Source: CAG-873 sp910578365
GTDB lineage: Bacteria > Bacteroidota > Bacteroidia > Bacteroidales > Muribaculaceae
Direction of reading: 5' to 3'
Assembly: GCA_951635545.1 (NCBI GenBank)
Contig: OX620685.1
Coordinates: 1,364,001-1,428,000, forward strand
Length of the DNA stretch: 64,000 nucleotides
The notes beneath the pieces are model-generated. The model worked only from the letters and a program-made list of their open reading frames with translations. It did not search any database and was not told the DNA's origin. The translations under genes were made by a program, and so were the position numbers. Of the stretch, positions 52,443 through 61,152 are shown one piece after another (positions within the stretch are counted from its first letter, which is position 1; every line of letters begins with the position of its first letter).

Positions 52443-53203
52443 TCTTTACGAAATGGCAAACGAATCTCTTTCAGCGGCAAAAGCAGCCAAAAATGATGAG
52501 TTCTATACTCAATACTACGACATTGAGCGTGAGATCAACGCATATCTCGAATATAATCCTGATGTATTTCGTGGAAAGACCGTACTGTTGCCGTGCGACG
52601 ACCCGGAGTGGAGCAACTTCACGCTCTACTTCGCACAACATTTTCAAACGCTCGGCCTGAAAAAATTGATTTCCACCTCCTATGCTCCCGATAGCAAGAA
52701 ATATAAAACAGAATGGCAACCTTCTCTTTTCGAGCAGGACGCGCCCCAGTTTGATCCGGCCAAAACTTCGGTACGCGGCAAAATCTTTGTACTCGACCAT
52801 GACCGCAGCGGCGATGGAGTTATAGACTTCCACGACATAGAATGGCAGTATCTTGAGGGAGATGGCGACTTCCGCAGTCGCGAAGTTACCGCCTTGCGCG
52901 ATGAGGCCGACATCATTGTCACCAATCCGCCGTTCTCTCTATTCCGCGAGTTCCTTGCATGGATAGTTGAGGCAGATAAAAAGTGCCTTATGATTGGAAA
53001 CACCAATGCCATTACATACAAAGAAGTTTTTCCTCTTATCAAAGAGAATAGACTTTGGCTTGGTGCCACGGGATTTTCTACAGACATGGTTTTTGGAGTA
53101 CCCGAGGGCACCATTATTCCTGAGGCTTACAAGAAAAAAGCCGAGAAAATGGGCTATGTTGGTAATTACACCAGACTGGGCAATTCTTGTTGGTTTACTA
53201 ATA

Positions 53204-54354
53204 ACGCGAGTTCGGGATAAGGAACACCATAAAAAAGTTGAATCGGCAGCTTAAAAAAGTTGCCGATTCTTTTGGTAATATCACTGATATTTAGTAATTT
53301 AGAGGTGTCAAACAATAAATACTGTATCATGATTACCGAAAGTAAAGTTACTGAAATTTTTTGTATTGCAGATGATTTCTGCAAAGAATTTGAGGGTGAG
53401 ATGGCAAAAAATGCACTTCCGTCCACAACTGACACTCCAAAACGGAAAAGAAAGCGCATGATGTCGGATGCCGAGGTCATCACGATTCTGATCTGTTTCC
53501 ACTTCAATTCGTACCGAAACTTCAAGCACTATTATCTGGGATGTGTGCGCATTCACTGGAAGCATCTGTTTCCGCAGACATTCTCCTACAACCGCTTCGT
53601 GGAGGTCATGCCCCGATGTTTTGTGGCTATGACCATGTTCCTGCGACTTGCATGTTTCGGAGAGTGCACGGGGATAAGCTTTGTGGACAGCACCTGCATT
53701 CCGGTTATACACAACAAGCGCCAGTTCAACATGAAAGTTTTCAAGGATATCGCGACCAAGGGGAAGAGTACGATGGGTTGGTATGTAGGCTTCAAGCTGC
53801 ATCTTCTATGTAACGAAAAAGGAGAACTGATCAACTTTGTGCTGACACGCGCCAATGTGGATGACCGCAACGAGGATGTGATTGACACGCTGACAGACAA
53901 GGTGTTCGGCAAACTTTATGCCGACAAGGGATATATATCGCAGTCTCTTTTCGGACATCTCTGGGATGACGGAATACATATTGTGACAGGTCTGCGCTCG
54001 AATATGAAACAGCGTCTCATGCCGTTCTATGACAAGATGATGCTGCGTAAAAGGAGCATCATCGAATCCATAAACGACATGCTGAAGAATGTGGCGCAGC
54101 TCGTCCACTCCCGCCATCGTAGTGTACACAACTTCCTCATGAACCTGCTTGCGGCAATGGGGGCGTATTGTTTCTTCGCCACAAAGCCGGAAGTGAACTT
54201 CGACTTTGAGGTACCCGAGTCAAACGGGCAGCTTGTCCTCTGGGATTAACAACACCAAACTATACAAATAAATCAGGCGACCTTGAAAGGCCGCCCAATA
54301 CTCTATGTCTTTTGCTTGGTTGAAAATCATAAAGTTCTTATCCCGAACTCGCGT
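53204..54354 (+). mobile_element. IS982-family element, copy 1, inside the methyltransferase gene
   Basis: 1151 bp with perfect 18-bp inverted repeats, ACGCGAGTTCGGGATAAG at 53204-53221 and its complement at 54337-54354. The 5-bp target duplication is TAATA (53199-53203 and 54355-54359). Removing the element and one TAATA restores ...TTTACTAATATGGAA..., i.e. WFTNME. Copy 2 lies at 62316-63469 in the opposite orientation. Confidence 0.95.
53329..54249 (+). CDS. IS982-family transposase (copy 1)
   Basis: DDE transposase of 306 residues. SDAEVITILICFHFNSYRNF, then SFVDSTCIPVIHNKRQFNMK (first Asp), LYADKGYISQSLFGHLWDDG (second Asp) and KRSIIESINDMLKNVAQLVH (Glu) are visible. The start MITESKVTE at 53329 is preferred over an earlier in-frame start at 53260. 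Differs from copy 2 at a handful of residues (for example IATKG/IAAKG, NEDVID/NEAVID). Confidence 0.93.
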   Translation: MITESKVTEIFCIADDFCKEFEGEMAKNALPSTTDTPKRKRKRMMSDAEVITILICFHFNSYRNFKHYYLGCVRIHWKHLFPQTFSYNRFVEVMPRCFVAMTMFLRLACFGECTGISFVDSTCIPVIHNKRQFNMKVFKDIATKGKSTMGWYVGFKLHLLCNEKGELINFVLTRANVDDRNEDVIDTLTDKVFGKLYADKGYISQSLFGHLWDDGIHIVTGLRSNMKQRLMPFYDKMMLRKRSIIESINDMLKNVAQLVHSRHRSVHNFLMNLLAAMGAYCFFATKPEVNFDFEVPESNGQLVLWD

Positions 54355-54571
54355 TAATATGGAACATGGCCGTCGACATCAACCGCTATCGCTTATGACA
54401 ATGGAGGAAAATATCATGTACTCGCGTCATAAAGATATAAAAGGGAAAGGCTACGCAAAGTATGATAACTACGATGCAATCGAAGTACCATTTGTTGATG
54501 CCATTCCTTCTGATTATAATGGTGCGATGGGTGTTCCTATCACATTCCTTGACAAATATTGCCCGGAGCAA

Positions 54572-54585
54572 TTTGAAATCTTAGG
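54572..54585 (+). repeat. Switch repeat R1 inside the methyltransferase gene
   Basis: TTTGAAATCTTAGG, encoding FEILG at the boundary between the constant part and the tail of the methyltransferase. The 13-bp core TTGAAATCTTAGG recurs in inverted orientation at R2 and R3. Identity includes synonymous codon positions. Confidence 0.85.
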
Positions 54586-54704
54586 GCTAAGTTTAGAGGT
54601 TGCTACTACTAAGCCAAAGGATTTACCCAAAGATAAACAAGGTGGACCGGCATTCTACACAAAGACGTCAGATGGATATAATAGGTTATATTGTAGGCTT
54701 GTAA

Positions 54705-54836
54705 TCAAACATGTTTAATAAAAATCCGTTTATATTTCTTATCCTCGCAAACTAATGGTTGGGAAATATTACTTGATTCTAACCAAATACCGTTAGAAAA
54801 ACCTTTGCCCTCACTTTCAGTAGCACCTAAGATTTC
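54705..54836 (-). other. Silent inverted cassette B: alternative methyltransferase C-terminal tail
   Basis: Minus-strand frame with no start codon or promoter of its own. It reads EILGATESEGKGFSNG, then WLESSNISQPLVCED and KKYKRIFIKHV before a TGA at 54707-54705. It begins inside repeat R2 with the same EILG and ends with the same IKHV as the expressed tail. The last codons of both tails overlap tail-to-tail in the 10-bp palindrome AAACATGTTT (54707-54716). Inversion between R1 and R2 would exchange the two tails precisely, each with its own stop. Confidence 0.8.
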
Positions 54837-54839
54837 AAA
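54826..54839 (-). repeat. Switch repeat R2 (inverted)
   Basis: CCTAAGATTTCAAA, the exact reverse complement of R1 over 14 bp. It starts cassette B and also supplies the stop codon (TAG) of cassette C. Confidence 0.85.
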
Positions 54840-54943
54840 CATCTTCGTATGGCTAAACGCTTATATTTGTCAACGCCATTGACCGTTGCAGTTGCAAAAT
54901 CCCAAGGCCCATCTGACCCATGATTAAAGACACCTAAGATTTC
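54827..54943 (-). other. Silent inverted cassette C: second alternative methyltransferase tail
   Basis: Minus-strand frame starting in repeat R3: EILGVFNHGSDGPWDFATAT, then VNGVDKYKRLAIRRCLKS and a TAG that lies inside R2. KYKRLAIRR resembles the usual end of EcoRI-family methyltransferases. There is no start codon of its own. Inversion between R1 and R3 would join this tail to the methyltransferase body. Confidence 0.78.
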
Positions 54944-54945
54944 AA
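54933..54945 (-). repeat. Switch repeat R3 (inverted)
   Basis: CCTAAGATTTCAA, identical to R2 over 15 bp when the preceding CA is counted. It ends 22 bp before the start of the DUF262-HNH gene, so inversion using R3 would also change the DNA upstream of that gene. Confidence 0.82.
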
Positions 54946-54967
54946 CTAAATAACAACTCGAATAACA

Positions 54968-56131
54968 ATGAAAACAAAACTACAAACAGAATGGACGGTC
55001 GCCGACATTTGCGATGGCTTTGTCTACAACGAGCTTGAGGCCAAAGGCCTTTTCGGTATGGGTGGGCTTCTTACCATTCAACCCGAATATCAGCGCAATT
55101 ACATCTATGCCGACGGCAAGCGCGACGTGGCCGTAATAGATTCTGTCCTCAAAGGGTATCCGCTGGGCGTAATCTATTTCAATCGCACAGCTGACGGGCG
55201 CCTCGAAGTGCTCGACGGTCAGCAGCGTATAACCTCACTTGGCCGCTTCTGCACAGGCAAGCTCGGCATAAAAGATGAGAACGGACTTCCGCAGAGCATA
55301 GGTTCTATTGCAAAGGAGAAACGCGAAAAATTTCTCGCTACTCCACTGCTGATTTACGAATGCGAGGGCACCGAAAGCGAAATTAAAGAGTGGTTTCGCA
55401 CCATCAATATCGCCGGAGTGCCGCTCAACGCCCAAGAGTTGCTCAACGCAGTTTACTCCGGGCCTTTCGTCACCGCAGCAAAGGCCGTGTTCAGCAACAC
55501 GCAGAACTCAAAGATGCAGATGTGGCAAGCCTACGTGGCCGGTGCGCCAAACCGTCAGGACATTCTCGCCACCGCTCTTGAATGGGTGAGCCGTGGCCAC
55601 ACCGAAGACTACATGAAAGACCACCGCTTCAGCGGCGACATTACAGAACTTACGAGCTACTTCAATAGCGTTATCGACTGGGTGCGCACAGTGTTCCCCA
55701 TCGTCGAAAATGAGATGCGCGGTTTGCCGTGGGGCGAGTTGTACGAGAAATATCACAACACTCCCTACAATCCGGCTTATATCAAAGAGCGCGTTCTGGC
55801 TCTTTATGCCGACCCCTTTGTGAAAAACCGCAAAGGTGTCTATGAATTTCTGCTCGGAGGCGAAACGGACACCAAACTTCTCGACATACGCATTTTCGAT
55901 GAAGCGACCAAACGGGCGGTATATGCCAGTCAGACAGAGATGGCGAAGAAAAAAAATGAATCCAACTGTCCATACTGCGCCATCGGCCCTGACGCCAACG
56001 CGAAGAAAATATGGAAACAAAGCGAGATGGACGCCGACCACGTAGCAGCCTGGAGCCGGGGTGGCGCCACATCCATAGATAATTGCCAAATGCTCTGCAA
56101 ACATCACAACCGATCCAAAGGCAACCGCTGA
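54968..56131 (+). CDS. DUF262 / HNH nuclease protein
   Basis: Protein of 387 residues with an N-terminal DUF262 (GmrS/ParB-like) domain: IQPEYQRNYIYADGKRDVAV, VLKGYPLGVIYFNR and the nucleotide-binding LDGQQRITSLGRF. A C-terminal HNH nuclease has paired cysteines (SNCPYCAIG; NCQMLCKHHNRSKGN) and the core MDADHVAAWSRGGATSIDN. Such proteins act in restriction and phage defence. Its position behind an EcoRI-family methyltransferase suggests the nuclease partner of a restriction-modification system. It appears intact although the methyltransferase is disrupted. Confidence 0.88.
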   Translation: MKTKLQTEWTVADICDGFVYNELEAKGLFGMGGLLTIQPEYQRNYIYADGKRDVAVIDSVLKGYPLGVIYFNRTADGRLEVLDGQQRITSLGRFCTGKLGIKDENGLPQSIGSIAKEKREKFLATPLLIYECEGTESEIKEWFRTINIAGVPLNAQELLNAVYSGPFVTAAKAVFSNTQNSKMQMWQAYVAGAPNRQDILATALEWVSRGHTEDYMKDHRFSGDITELTSYFNSVIDWVRTVFPIVENEMRGLPWGELYEKYHNTPYNPAYIKERVLALYADPFVKNRKGVYEFLLGGETDTKLLDIRIFDEATKRAVYASQTEMAKKKNESNCPYCAIGPDANAKKIWKQSEMDADHVAAWSRGGATSIDNCQMLCKHHNRSKGNR

Positions 56132-57094
56132 TTCCGACTTAATTGCATTATATTCAATGAAACATAAAATTCACTGAATATGCAAAAATATCTTCCATTT
56201 CGCGTGGTCGCAGACCTATGGAAAGAAAATAAGCGCAGTATGGTTAAACACTCTACATTCTGCGCTTATATGCTTATCCTGAAAACGCACCTGCTTCCTG
56301 AATTCGGCGATGCAACTGTAATAACCGAATCCGAAGTTCAACTGTTTGCTCTTGACAAACTGAAATCCGGGTTAAGTCGCAAATCTGTTCACGACATACT
56401 CGCAGTGCTGAAAGCGGTAGCCAAGTATGGTGCCAAACATGACATTTTCGATTTGCCCTCATGGGATATCGATTATCCAACCGAAACCACGGCAAGGAAA
56501 CTTCCGGTGCTCTCGCTGACTGACCACCGAAAACTCCTTAACGTATTATCGGCAAATCCAACTACACAAAACATCGGTATAATGATAGCTCTCTGTTGTG
56601 GACTTCGAATCGGAGAGGTATGTGCACTGCAATGGCAACATGTTGACATGCAGCAACGAATTATAACCGTAGCCAACACGGTAAGCCGCATATACAACTG
56701 CGACACAAAGCATACCGAACATTATTCATCTTCCCCTAAAACCAAAAGCAGCAATCGTGAGATTCCCATATCATCTTTACTTCTCATTGCCTTGCGGTCA
56801 GTGAAACGCCAGCAGTCCGGCGGTAACTATGTTGTGGGCGACGGAACCAAAGCCAAAGAGCCGCGCACCTATCGAGAAACATTCAGCCGTCTGCTTCGAC
56901 GGCTGGGAATTCCTCAAATCGTCTTTCATGGTCTGCGCCACACATTCGCCACCAGATGCATCGAAAGCCAGTGCGACTATAAGACAGTAAGTGTGATTCT
57001 CGGTCATTCCAACGTCGCTACAACCCTCAATCTTTATGTTCACCCGAACATCGACCAAAAGAAACGTTGTATTGACCGACTTAATAAGTTTCTC

Positions 57095-58461
57095 AATGAT
57101 TCGGTAAAATTTGAGGTTGTTCAGCCTTGGCTAAGCCGCTAACTGAGCCAACCGATGATTTATTTTCTGAATTATTTTGAGATGCGGAGATTTTCCGCAA
57201 GTCGAAATAATTGTTGAGGCGAGATAAGATTCAAACATAAGCCGTTTGAACTGCGCTACCGAAAGATCCGGATAATCCTTCCTTATGACCTCTTTGCAGA
57301 CATTGAGGGCTGTGAAGGAAAGATTGAACGCAAAGTCAAGCCGCTCCCTGTCGCGGGTCTGCTGTGACTGAAGTCCGGTAAACTGTTTGGCATCGCGTAT
57401 GCCGAACTCGATCTGGAAGCGGGTGCGGTAGAAACCGATGATCTTTTCAGGTCTCATGTCGGTGTCGGTAGAGAAGTAAAGAAGATGCCCTCCGTTTTTA
57501 ACCGGACAGACCACGATACGGATGTCGCGTTTTAATGCCCTCGAATGTACGATCGCTGTGAGACATCGGGTTTTGATTCCTTTTGAATCCTCATATATGA
57601 ATGAAGTGAACACGGACATATCAAGGCTGGAGAAATCCACTTTCTCTCCATACTTTTTCTTTCTGCCGCGTCTTCGCGGGGCGGAGGAATCCGGTATGGC
57701 CAGATACCTCAGATATGAGTTGGCACGTAATCTCCCGACAAATCGGAATCCCATGCCAATCACTTCATTTACAAACTCATATTTTGAGAAAAAGGCATTC
57801 GCGACCAGAATATCCGTCAGTGAAAGCAGCTCTGTAGCCTTTGACCTGACAAGAGCTACATACCAGTCAAGCATTGACATGTGTTTCTCGGACTCCAGAG
57901 TCCTGAAGTCCGGGGACTGGACGGCACCGAGCATCACACATGTATGTTTACTCAGACTTATTGCCCCAATTGCCATTATCTCCAGACCGCGTTTCACACG
58001 TTGTGCCACCCCTGACCAGAAACGGCCTATGCCATACGTCAGTCTGCCTGCTTTTGAAATGAACGACGGATCGATTACCACTGCCATGTCATCGGCCGGC
58101 CCAAAACAATCCTGCGCCATACCTATGTTGACTTTCATCCAGTCTACGGCTGTCTTGAAATTGGATGCAAAGGTCTTGGCTGTACGACCGCCATAGCGCG
58201 ACAGCCTGGTAAAATTGACTTTGCCCGGAATCAACGCTACAGTGCGTATTGTTAAAATCAGCCAGTTGAGGAACCTTTTGCTCATCTTGGTTGTAGTATT
58301 TTCAAATACCGACTTACACCGAAAGGTGAAGTCTTTGAGAATCGCCAATACGTTCATGGTATAAGAGTTTTATAATGAACGCTTTGGCGATTCATTTGTA
58401 TTTGACAATTCGACATATTAACTTAAGTTTCAACTACTTCGGTAATTTTTACCGAATCATT
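57095..58461 (-). mobile_element. IS4-family insertion sequence in the recombinase gene
   Basis: About 1367 bp with 15-bp inverted repeats AATGATTCGGTAAAA (57095-57109) and its complement at 58447-58461. It is flanked by GTTTCTC (57088-57094 and 58462-58468). Because the next bases are AA, the duplication could be 7-9 bp and the ends are uncertain by two bases. Confidence 0.88.
57131..58357 (-). CDS. IS4-family transposase
   Basis: DDE transposase of 408 residues. First Asp in DDMAVVIDPSFISKAGRL, second in LLSLTDILVANAFFSKYEF, and the IS4 signature Y-x2-R-x3-E-x6-K is exact in YRTRFQIEFGIRDAK. Its last codons overlap the 3' end of the recombinase frame by 12 bp in the convergent direction. 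Confidence 0.93.
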   Translation of the reverse strand: MNVLAILKDFTFRCKSVFENTTTKMSKRFLNWLILTIRTVALIPGKVNFTRLSRYGGRTAKTFASNFKTAVDWMKVNIGMAQDCFGPADDMAVVIDPSFISKAGRLTYGIGRFWSGVAQRVKRGLEIMAIGAISLSKHTCVMLGAVQSPDFRTLESEKHMSMLDWYVALVRSKATELLSLTDILVANAFFSKYEFVNEVIGMGFRFVGRLRANSYLRYLAIPDSSAPRRRGRKKKYGEKVDFSSLDMSVFTSFIYEDSKGIKTRCLTAIVHSRALKRDIRIVVCPVKNGGHLLYFSTDTDMRPEKIIGFYRTRFQIEFGIRDAKQFTGLQSQQTRDRERLDFAFNLSFTALNVCKEVIRKDYPDLSVAQFKRLMFESYLASTIISTCGKSPHLKIIQKINHRLAQLAA

Positions 58462-58601
58462 GTTTCTCAAAGCTGATAATATTTTGTGGCGTCCTGAAAA
58501 ATATTGACGGGTCAGAGGGTTTGAGATTATGAATGAATGTTAAACAGTCCGAAGACTGTGGAGACATGCAGGTATGAGCCTGAGATCCCCGAGGTTGGGG
58601 T

Positions 58602-58636
58602 AAAATCCTCCGGGGCTCGATGCCCCGGGGATTTTT
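58602..58636 (+). terminator. GC-rich hairpin with T run
   Basis: AAAATCC-T-CCGGGGC (58602-58616) pairs with GCCCCGGGGATTTT (58622-58635) with one bulged T, followed by T. It lies between the original recombinase stop (58507) and IS3, and fits a terminator of the defence cluster. Confidence 0.7.
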
Positions 58637-58704
58637 GAGACTTGCAGTGCAATCACCGTCAGTCCCGTCGGTTGGGGTATGCAAAAGTACTGAAAAATCT
58701 TGAC

Positions 58705-59586
58705 TCATGCAGATTTCAGGTAATATTTTTTCCAGAGCTTACGTCCGGGTACCGCTCCGCGATGCACTTCATCGGGAGTCAGCATGCCGAGACTGAGGTG
58801 CGGTCGGCGGGTATGGTAAGTGTTGATTACATCCTCCAGCACCTGCCGTATGTTGTCCTTCCTTACGTCCATATGCTTCAGAAACTCCTCTTTAAGTATG
58901 CCGTTTACCCTTTCGGCAATTCCGTTGTTACGTGGGTCGTGCCCTTCCGTCATGCTGATTCGGGCGTGGCGTCTACGAAGCATTTCCACGTAGGGTTTGG
59001 CACAATACTGAAGTCCCTTGTCCGAGTGGTGTATGGGATGCTGACCTCTCCTGCATTGCCTGAAAGCCATCTTCAATGCCGTCATGGCGTTCTCATGCCG
59101 CATGTTATCGGCAATCTCCCATCCCACTATTTTCTTCGAATAGGCATCCGTAATCAGAAACAGATAGTAAAATGTATTCTGATCAGGAAGCCATATATAT
59201 GTTATGTCGCTTACCCACAACTGGTTTATGTCATCAGGCGCGAAGTCTTTCCGTAGATCCGGATAGACCTTCATTCCGTGATCGGAGAAGGTTGTCCTTG
59301 TCCTGCGGACTCGGGGACGTATCAGAAGATTATGCCTGTTCATGATATCGAACAGGCGGTCACGGCCTATGTCGAGACAGAACTCCTTACGTAACCTGTC
59401 CTTCATCTTTCTGACTCCGAGTGCCGGAAGATCCTCTCGTATCGAGCGAACGCATTCCAGGATGCGGTCTTCGTCAATGGCATCCTTGAACGACCTTTTG
59501 AAAAAGGCATACCACGCTTGTTTAGTCACCCCAAGCAACCCGCATGCCTCGCTGACACTCAGGTCACGGGACATGCGCAAGCGCAT
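58705..59586 (-). CDS. IS3-family transposase OrfB
   Basis: Integrase-type catalytic subunit of 293 residues. An N-terminal helix-turn-helix (SVSEACGLLGVTKQAWYAFF) is followed by the rve DDE core: LWVSDITYIWLPD (first Asp), IHHSDKGLQYCAKPY (second Asp) and NNGIAERVNGILKEEF (Glu). The frame is open upstream of its ATG through the A7 tract at 59604-59610, so it can be made as an OrfAB fusion. Confidence 0.93.
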   Translation of the reverse strand: MRLRMSRDLSVSEACGLLGVTKQAWYAFFKRSFKDAIDEDRILECVRSIREDLPALGVRKMKDRLRKEFCLDIGRDRLFDIMNRHNLLIRPRVRRTRTTFSDHGMKVYPDLRKDFAPDDINQLWVSDITYIWLPDQNTFYYLFLITDAYSKKIVGWEIADNMRHENAMTALKMAFRQCRRGQHPIHHSDKGLQYCAKPYVEMLRRRHARISMTEGHDPRNNGIAERVNGILKEEFLKHMDVRKDNIRQVLEDVINTYHTRRPHLSLGMLTPDEVHRGAVPGRKLWKKYYLKSA

Positions 59587-59588
59587 GG

Positions 59589-60089
59589 CTACTTGGTAGT
59601 TGATTTTTTTGACTGCGCAGGCTTTACAAGCTTCTTGTATTCGGCGATGACACCACTCTGGAACTCTTCACGCAGCTCTGCCTTTTTCCTGTCAGCCTCC
59701 AGTTTCTCTATCTTTCTGGTGGCGGCGTTTAACTTGCGTGTTAGATCCAGTATGGTCTGCTCGGTATCCGTGAGCCTGGTAGTGGGAGAGGTTTTCTTTG
59801 TCATTCCTTTCTTTTTTGTCGTTTGTGCCGGAGTTGCCAGGGACGATATGGCCTTTGTTGTCCGGCATCCGGAGCCGGGAATTAATGCTCCCGTCATGCG
59901 GCGCAGCCATTTGCTGATGCTTGACCGTGTGCCGCGATAGTCCGGGATTGCATTTACTATTGTAAACAATGTCCCGACCGCAAAATTGTATTCCTCGTCA
60001 ATCTGACTGAAACTTTTTCCGCTGCTGTGCCAGGCATTGATTGCCGAAATCTGAGATTCGTCCCAGAATTTTTTGTTTTCTTCACACAT
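59589..60089 (-). CDS. IS3-family OrfA
   Basis: DNA-binding subunit of 166 residues: N-terminal helix-turn-helix-like region (ISAINAWHSSGKSFSQIDEE) and a C-terminal coiled coil (DTEQTILDLTRKLNAATRKI, then EKLEADRKKAELREEF) of leucine-zipper type. It ends QSKKSTTK. OrfB lies in the -1 frame relative to it. Confidence 0.85.
   Translation of the reverse strand: MCEENKKFWDESQISAINAWHSSGKSFSQIDEEYNFAVGTLFTIVNAIPDYRGTRSSISKWLRRMTGALIPGSGCRTTKAISSLATPAQTTKKKGMTKKTSPTTRLTDTEQTILDLTRKLNAATRKIEKLEADRKKAELREEFQSGVIAEYKKLVKPAQSKKSTTK
59604..59610 (-). promoter_or_regulatory. Programmed -1 frameshift site A_AAA_AAA
   Basis: Seven adenines on the minus strand near the end of orfA. Slipping back one base changes QSKKSTTK-stop into QSKKINYQVAMRLRM..., joining orfA to orfB, the standard IS3 mechanism for making the OrfAB transposase. 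Confidence 0.75.
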
Positions 60090-60261
60090 TTTACTAAAAA
60101 ATGTTGAATCTGACGGTCAACACTTTTCCGGACTAGACATTTCACAGCAATAAGACCTCTTATTTTGCGGAAAATCACTAAATTTGCACTCGCAAGCATT
60201 TGGCCTGCACGACATTTTGGAAAAATAAGAAGCGTTGCTCATCTTGTAATTGGAATTCTAA

Positions 60262-61152
60262 GAGAGTGTTTGAATTTAAACCAAATTAAACATTAAGTGG
60301 CATAACAAACCCTCAATCAGAGTGTTTGTAGAAGAAAATCGATTAGTATGCATAAAATCAGCTTCTATCAGACACATCTGACCGAGGGCCAATGGTCTTA
60401 TATAAACAAAGTATTCTTTGAAAATGATTGCAGACACCGCAAATATTCCTTGCGCTCCATATTCGAGGCAGTTCTGTATCTTTTGGTCAGCGGATGCCAG
60501 TGGCGCATGCTTCCTCACGATCTTCCAAAATGGCAGACGGTCTATTGGTACTTCCACAAATGGAGGACAGACGGCTATCTGAGCCACTGCATAGAAAAAC
60601 TCGTCATCAAGATACGCCGCAAACGTAAACAGTCCGCCACACCTTCGGTCATGGCGCTTGACGCCCAAAGTGTCAAGTGGGGCAACCGTCAGAGCGGCAA
60701 CGGGTTCGATGCCAATAAAAAGGTAAAAGGTATAAAACGCAATATTGCTGTTGACCGCAACGGATTCATTCTCGGCAGATATGTCAGTAGTGCCGGAATA
60801 CATGATTCCCGACTCGCATCTCCGGTGTGTGAACAGGTTTCTGATGCATGGCCTTCGGTCAGGAAAGGACTTGTTGACCGTGGATATCGCGGTGAGCTTA
60901 TTGAGAATATAAAGCGAGATTTCAATATCGACATCGAGGTCTGTTCCACTCCCAACGGAACAAACGGATTCACGCCAAAACCGCTTCGGTGGGTGGTGGA
61001 ACGCACATTTGCCTGGCTGGACGGATTCCGCAGGCTTACACGAAACTATGAAATCACCAATGAGTCCGCTGAGGAGATGATTGATTTTGCCACACTCAAG
61101 CTGTTGCTTAATCATGTCGAACATTAAAATCTATTTAAATTCAAACACACTC
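60262..61152 (+). mobile_element. IS5-family (IS427/IS1031-like) insertion sequence
   Basis: 891 bp with near-perfect inverted repeats, GAGAGTGTTTGAATTTAAA at the left and the complement of GAGTGTGTTTGAATTTAAA at the right. It is flanked by the 3-bp duplication TAA (60259-60261 and 61153-61155), the TNA target of this IS5 subgroup. Confidence 0.9.
60348..61127 (+). CDS. IS5-family transposase
   Basis: DDE transposase of 259 residues: N-terminal DUF4096-like YSLRSIFEAVLYLLVSGCQW and MLPHDLPKWQTVYWYFHKW, first Asp in VMALDAQSVKWGNR, second in GLVDRGYRGELIENI and Glu in LRWVVERTFAWLDGFRRL. Intact single frame. Confidence 0.95.
   Translation: MHKISFYQTHLTEGQWSYINKVFFENDCRHRKYSLRSIFEAVLYLLVSGCQWRMLPHDLPKWQTVYWYFHKWRTDGYLSHCIEKLVIKIRRKRKQSATPSVMALDAQSVKWGNRQSGNGFDANKKVKGIKRNIAVDRNGFILGRYVSSAGIHDSRLASPVCEQVSDAWPSVRKGLVDRGYRGELIENIKRDFNIDIEVCSTPNGTNGFTPKPLRWVVERTFAWLDGFRRLTRNYEITNESAEEMIDFATLKLLLNHVEH

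Larger units (their letters stand above)
52453..54718 (+). pseudogene. EcoRI-family adenine-specific DNA methyltransferase, split by IS982
   Basis: Modification enzyme of the EcoRI methylase family. The parts are 52453-53203 and 54360-54718; joined they give 369 residues in frame. N-terminal AKNDEFYTQYYDIEREINAY and VLLPCDDPEWSNF (SAM site), catalytic NPPF in DIIVTNPPFSLFREF, then NSCWFTNMEHGRRH, which is recreated across the insertion point. C-terminal YDNYDAIEVPFVDAIPSDYN and GVPITFLDKYCPEQFEILG precede the tail LSLEVATTKPKDLPKDKQGG that ends NRLYCRLVIKHV. In the present state translation stops after NNASSG inside IS982. Two alternative tails lie inverted downstream. Confidence 0.9.
56180..58507 (+). 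pseudogene. Tyrosine recombinase with its 3' end displaced by IS4
   Basis: Site-specific recombinase. The current open frame is 56180-57142 (320 residues); its last 15 codons come from the IS4 element. The original 3' end (KADNILWRPEKY, stop at 58507) is found beyond the IS4, and joining 56180-57094 to 58469-58507 gives 317 residues. Catalytic residues are upstream of the break: Arg in CCGLRIGEVCALQW, Lys in TKSSNREIPI, His-Arg in FHGLRHTFATR, His in ILGHSNVATTLNLYVH and the Tyr of that motif. It may therefore still be active with a new tail. It is a candidate for the enzyme acting on R1-R3, or for the island integrase. Confidence 0.85.
58680..60139 (-). mobile_element. IS3-family insertion sequence (approximate ends)
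   Basis: Two overlapping transposase frames between imperfect inverted repeats. Left end TGCAAAAGTACTGAAAAATC then TTGAC (58680-58704). Right end, read on the minus strand, TGTCTAGTCCGGAAAAGTGT then TGAC (ending at 60139). They share TG, GT, GAAAA and TTGAC. No convincing target duplication is seen, so the limits are tentative. Confidence 0.65.

Noticed and set aside
60276..61124. Minus-strand frame inside the IS5 element
   Set aside because: Shadow of the intact IS5 transposase on the plus strand.
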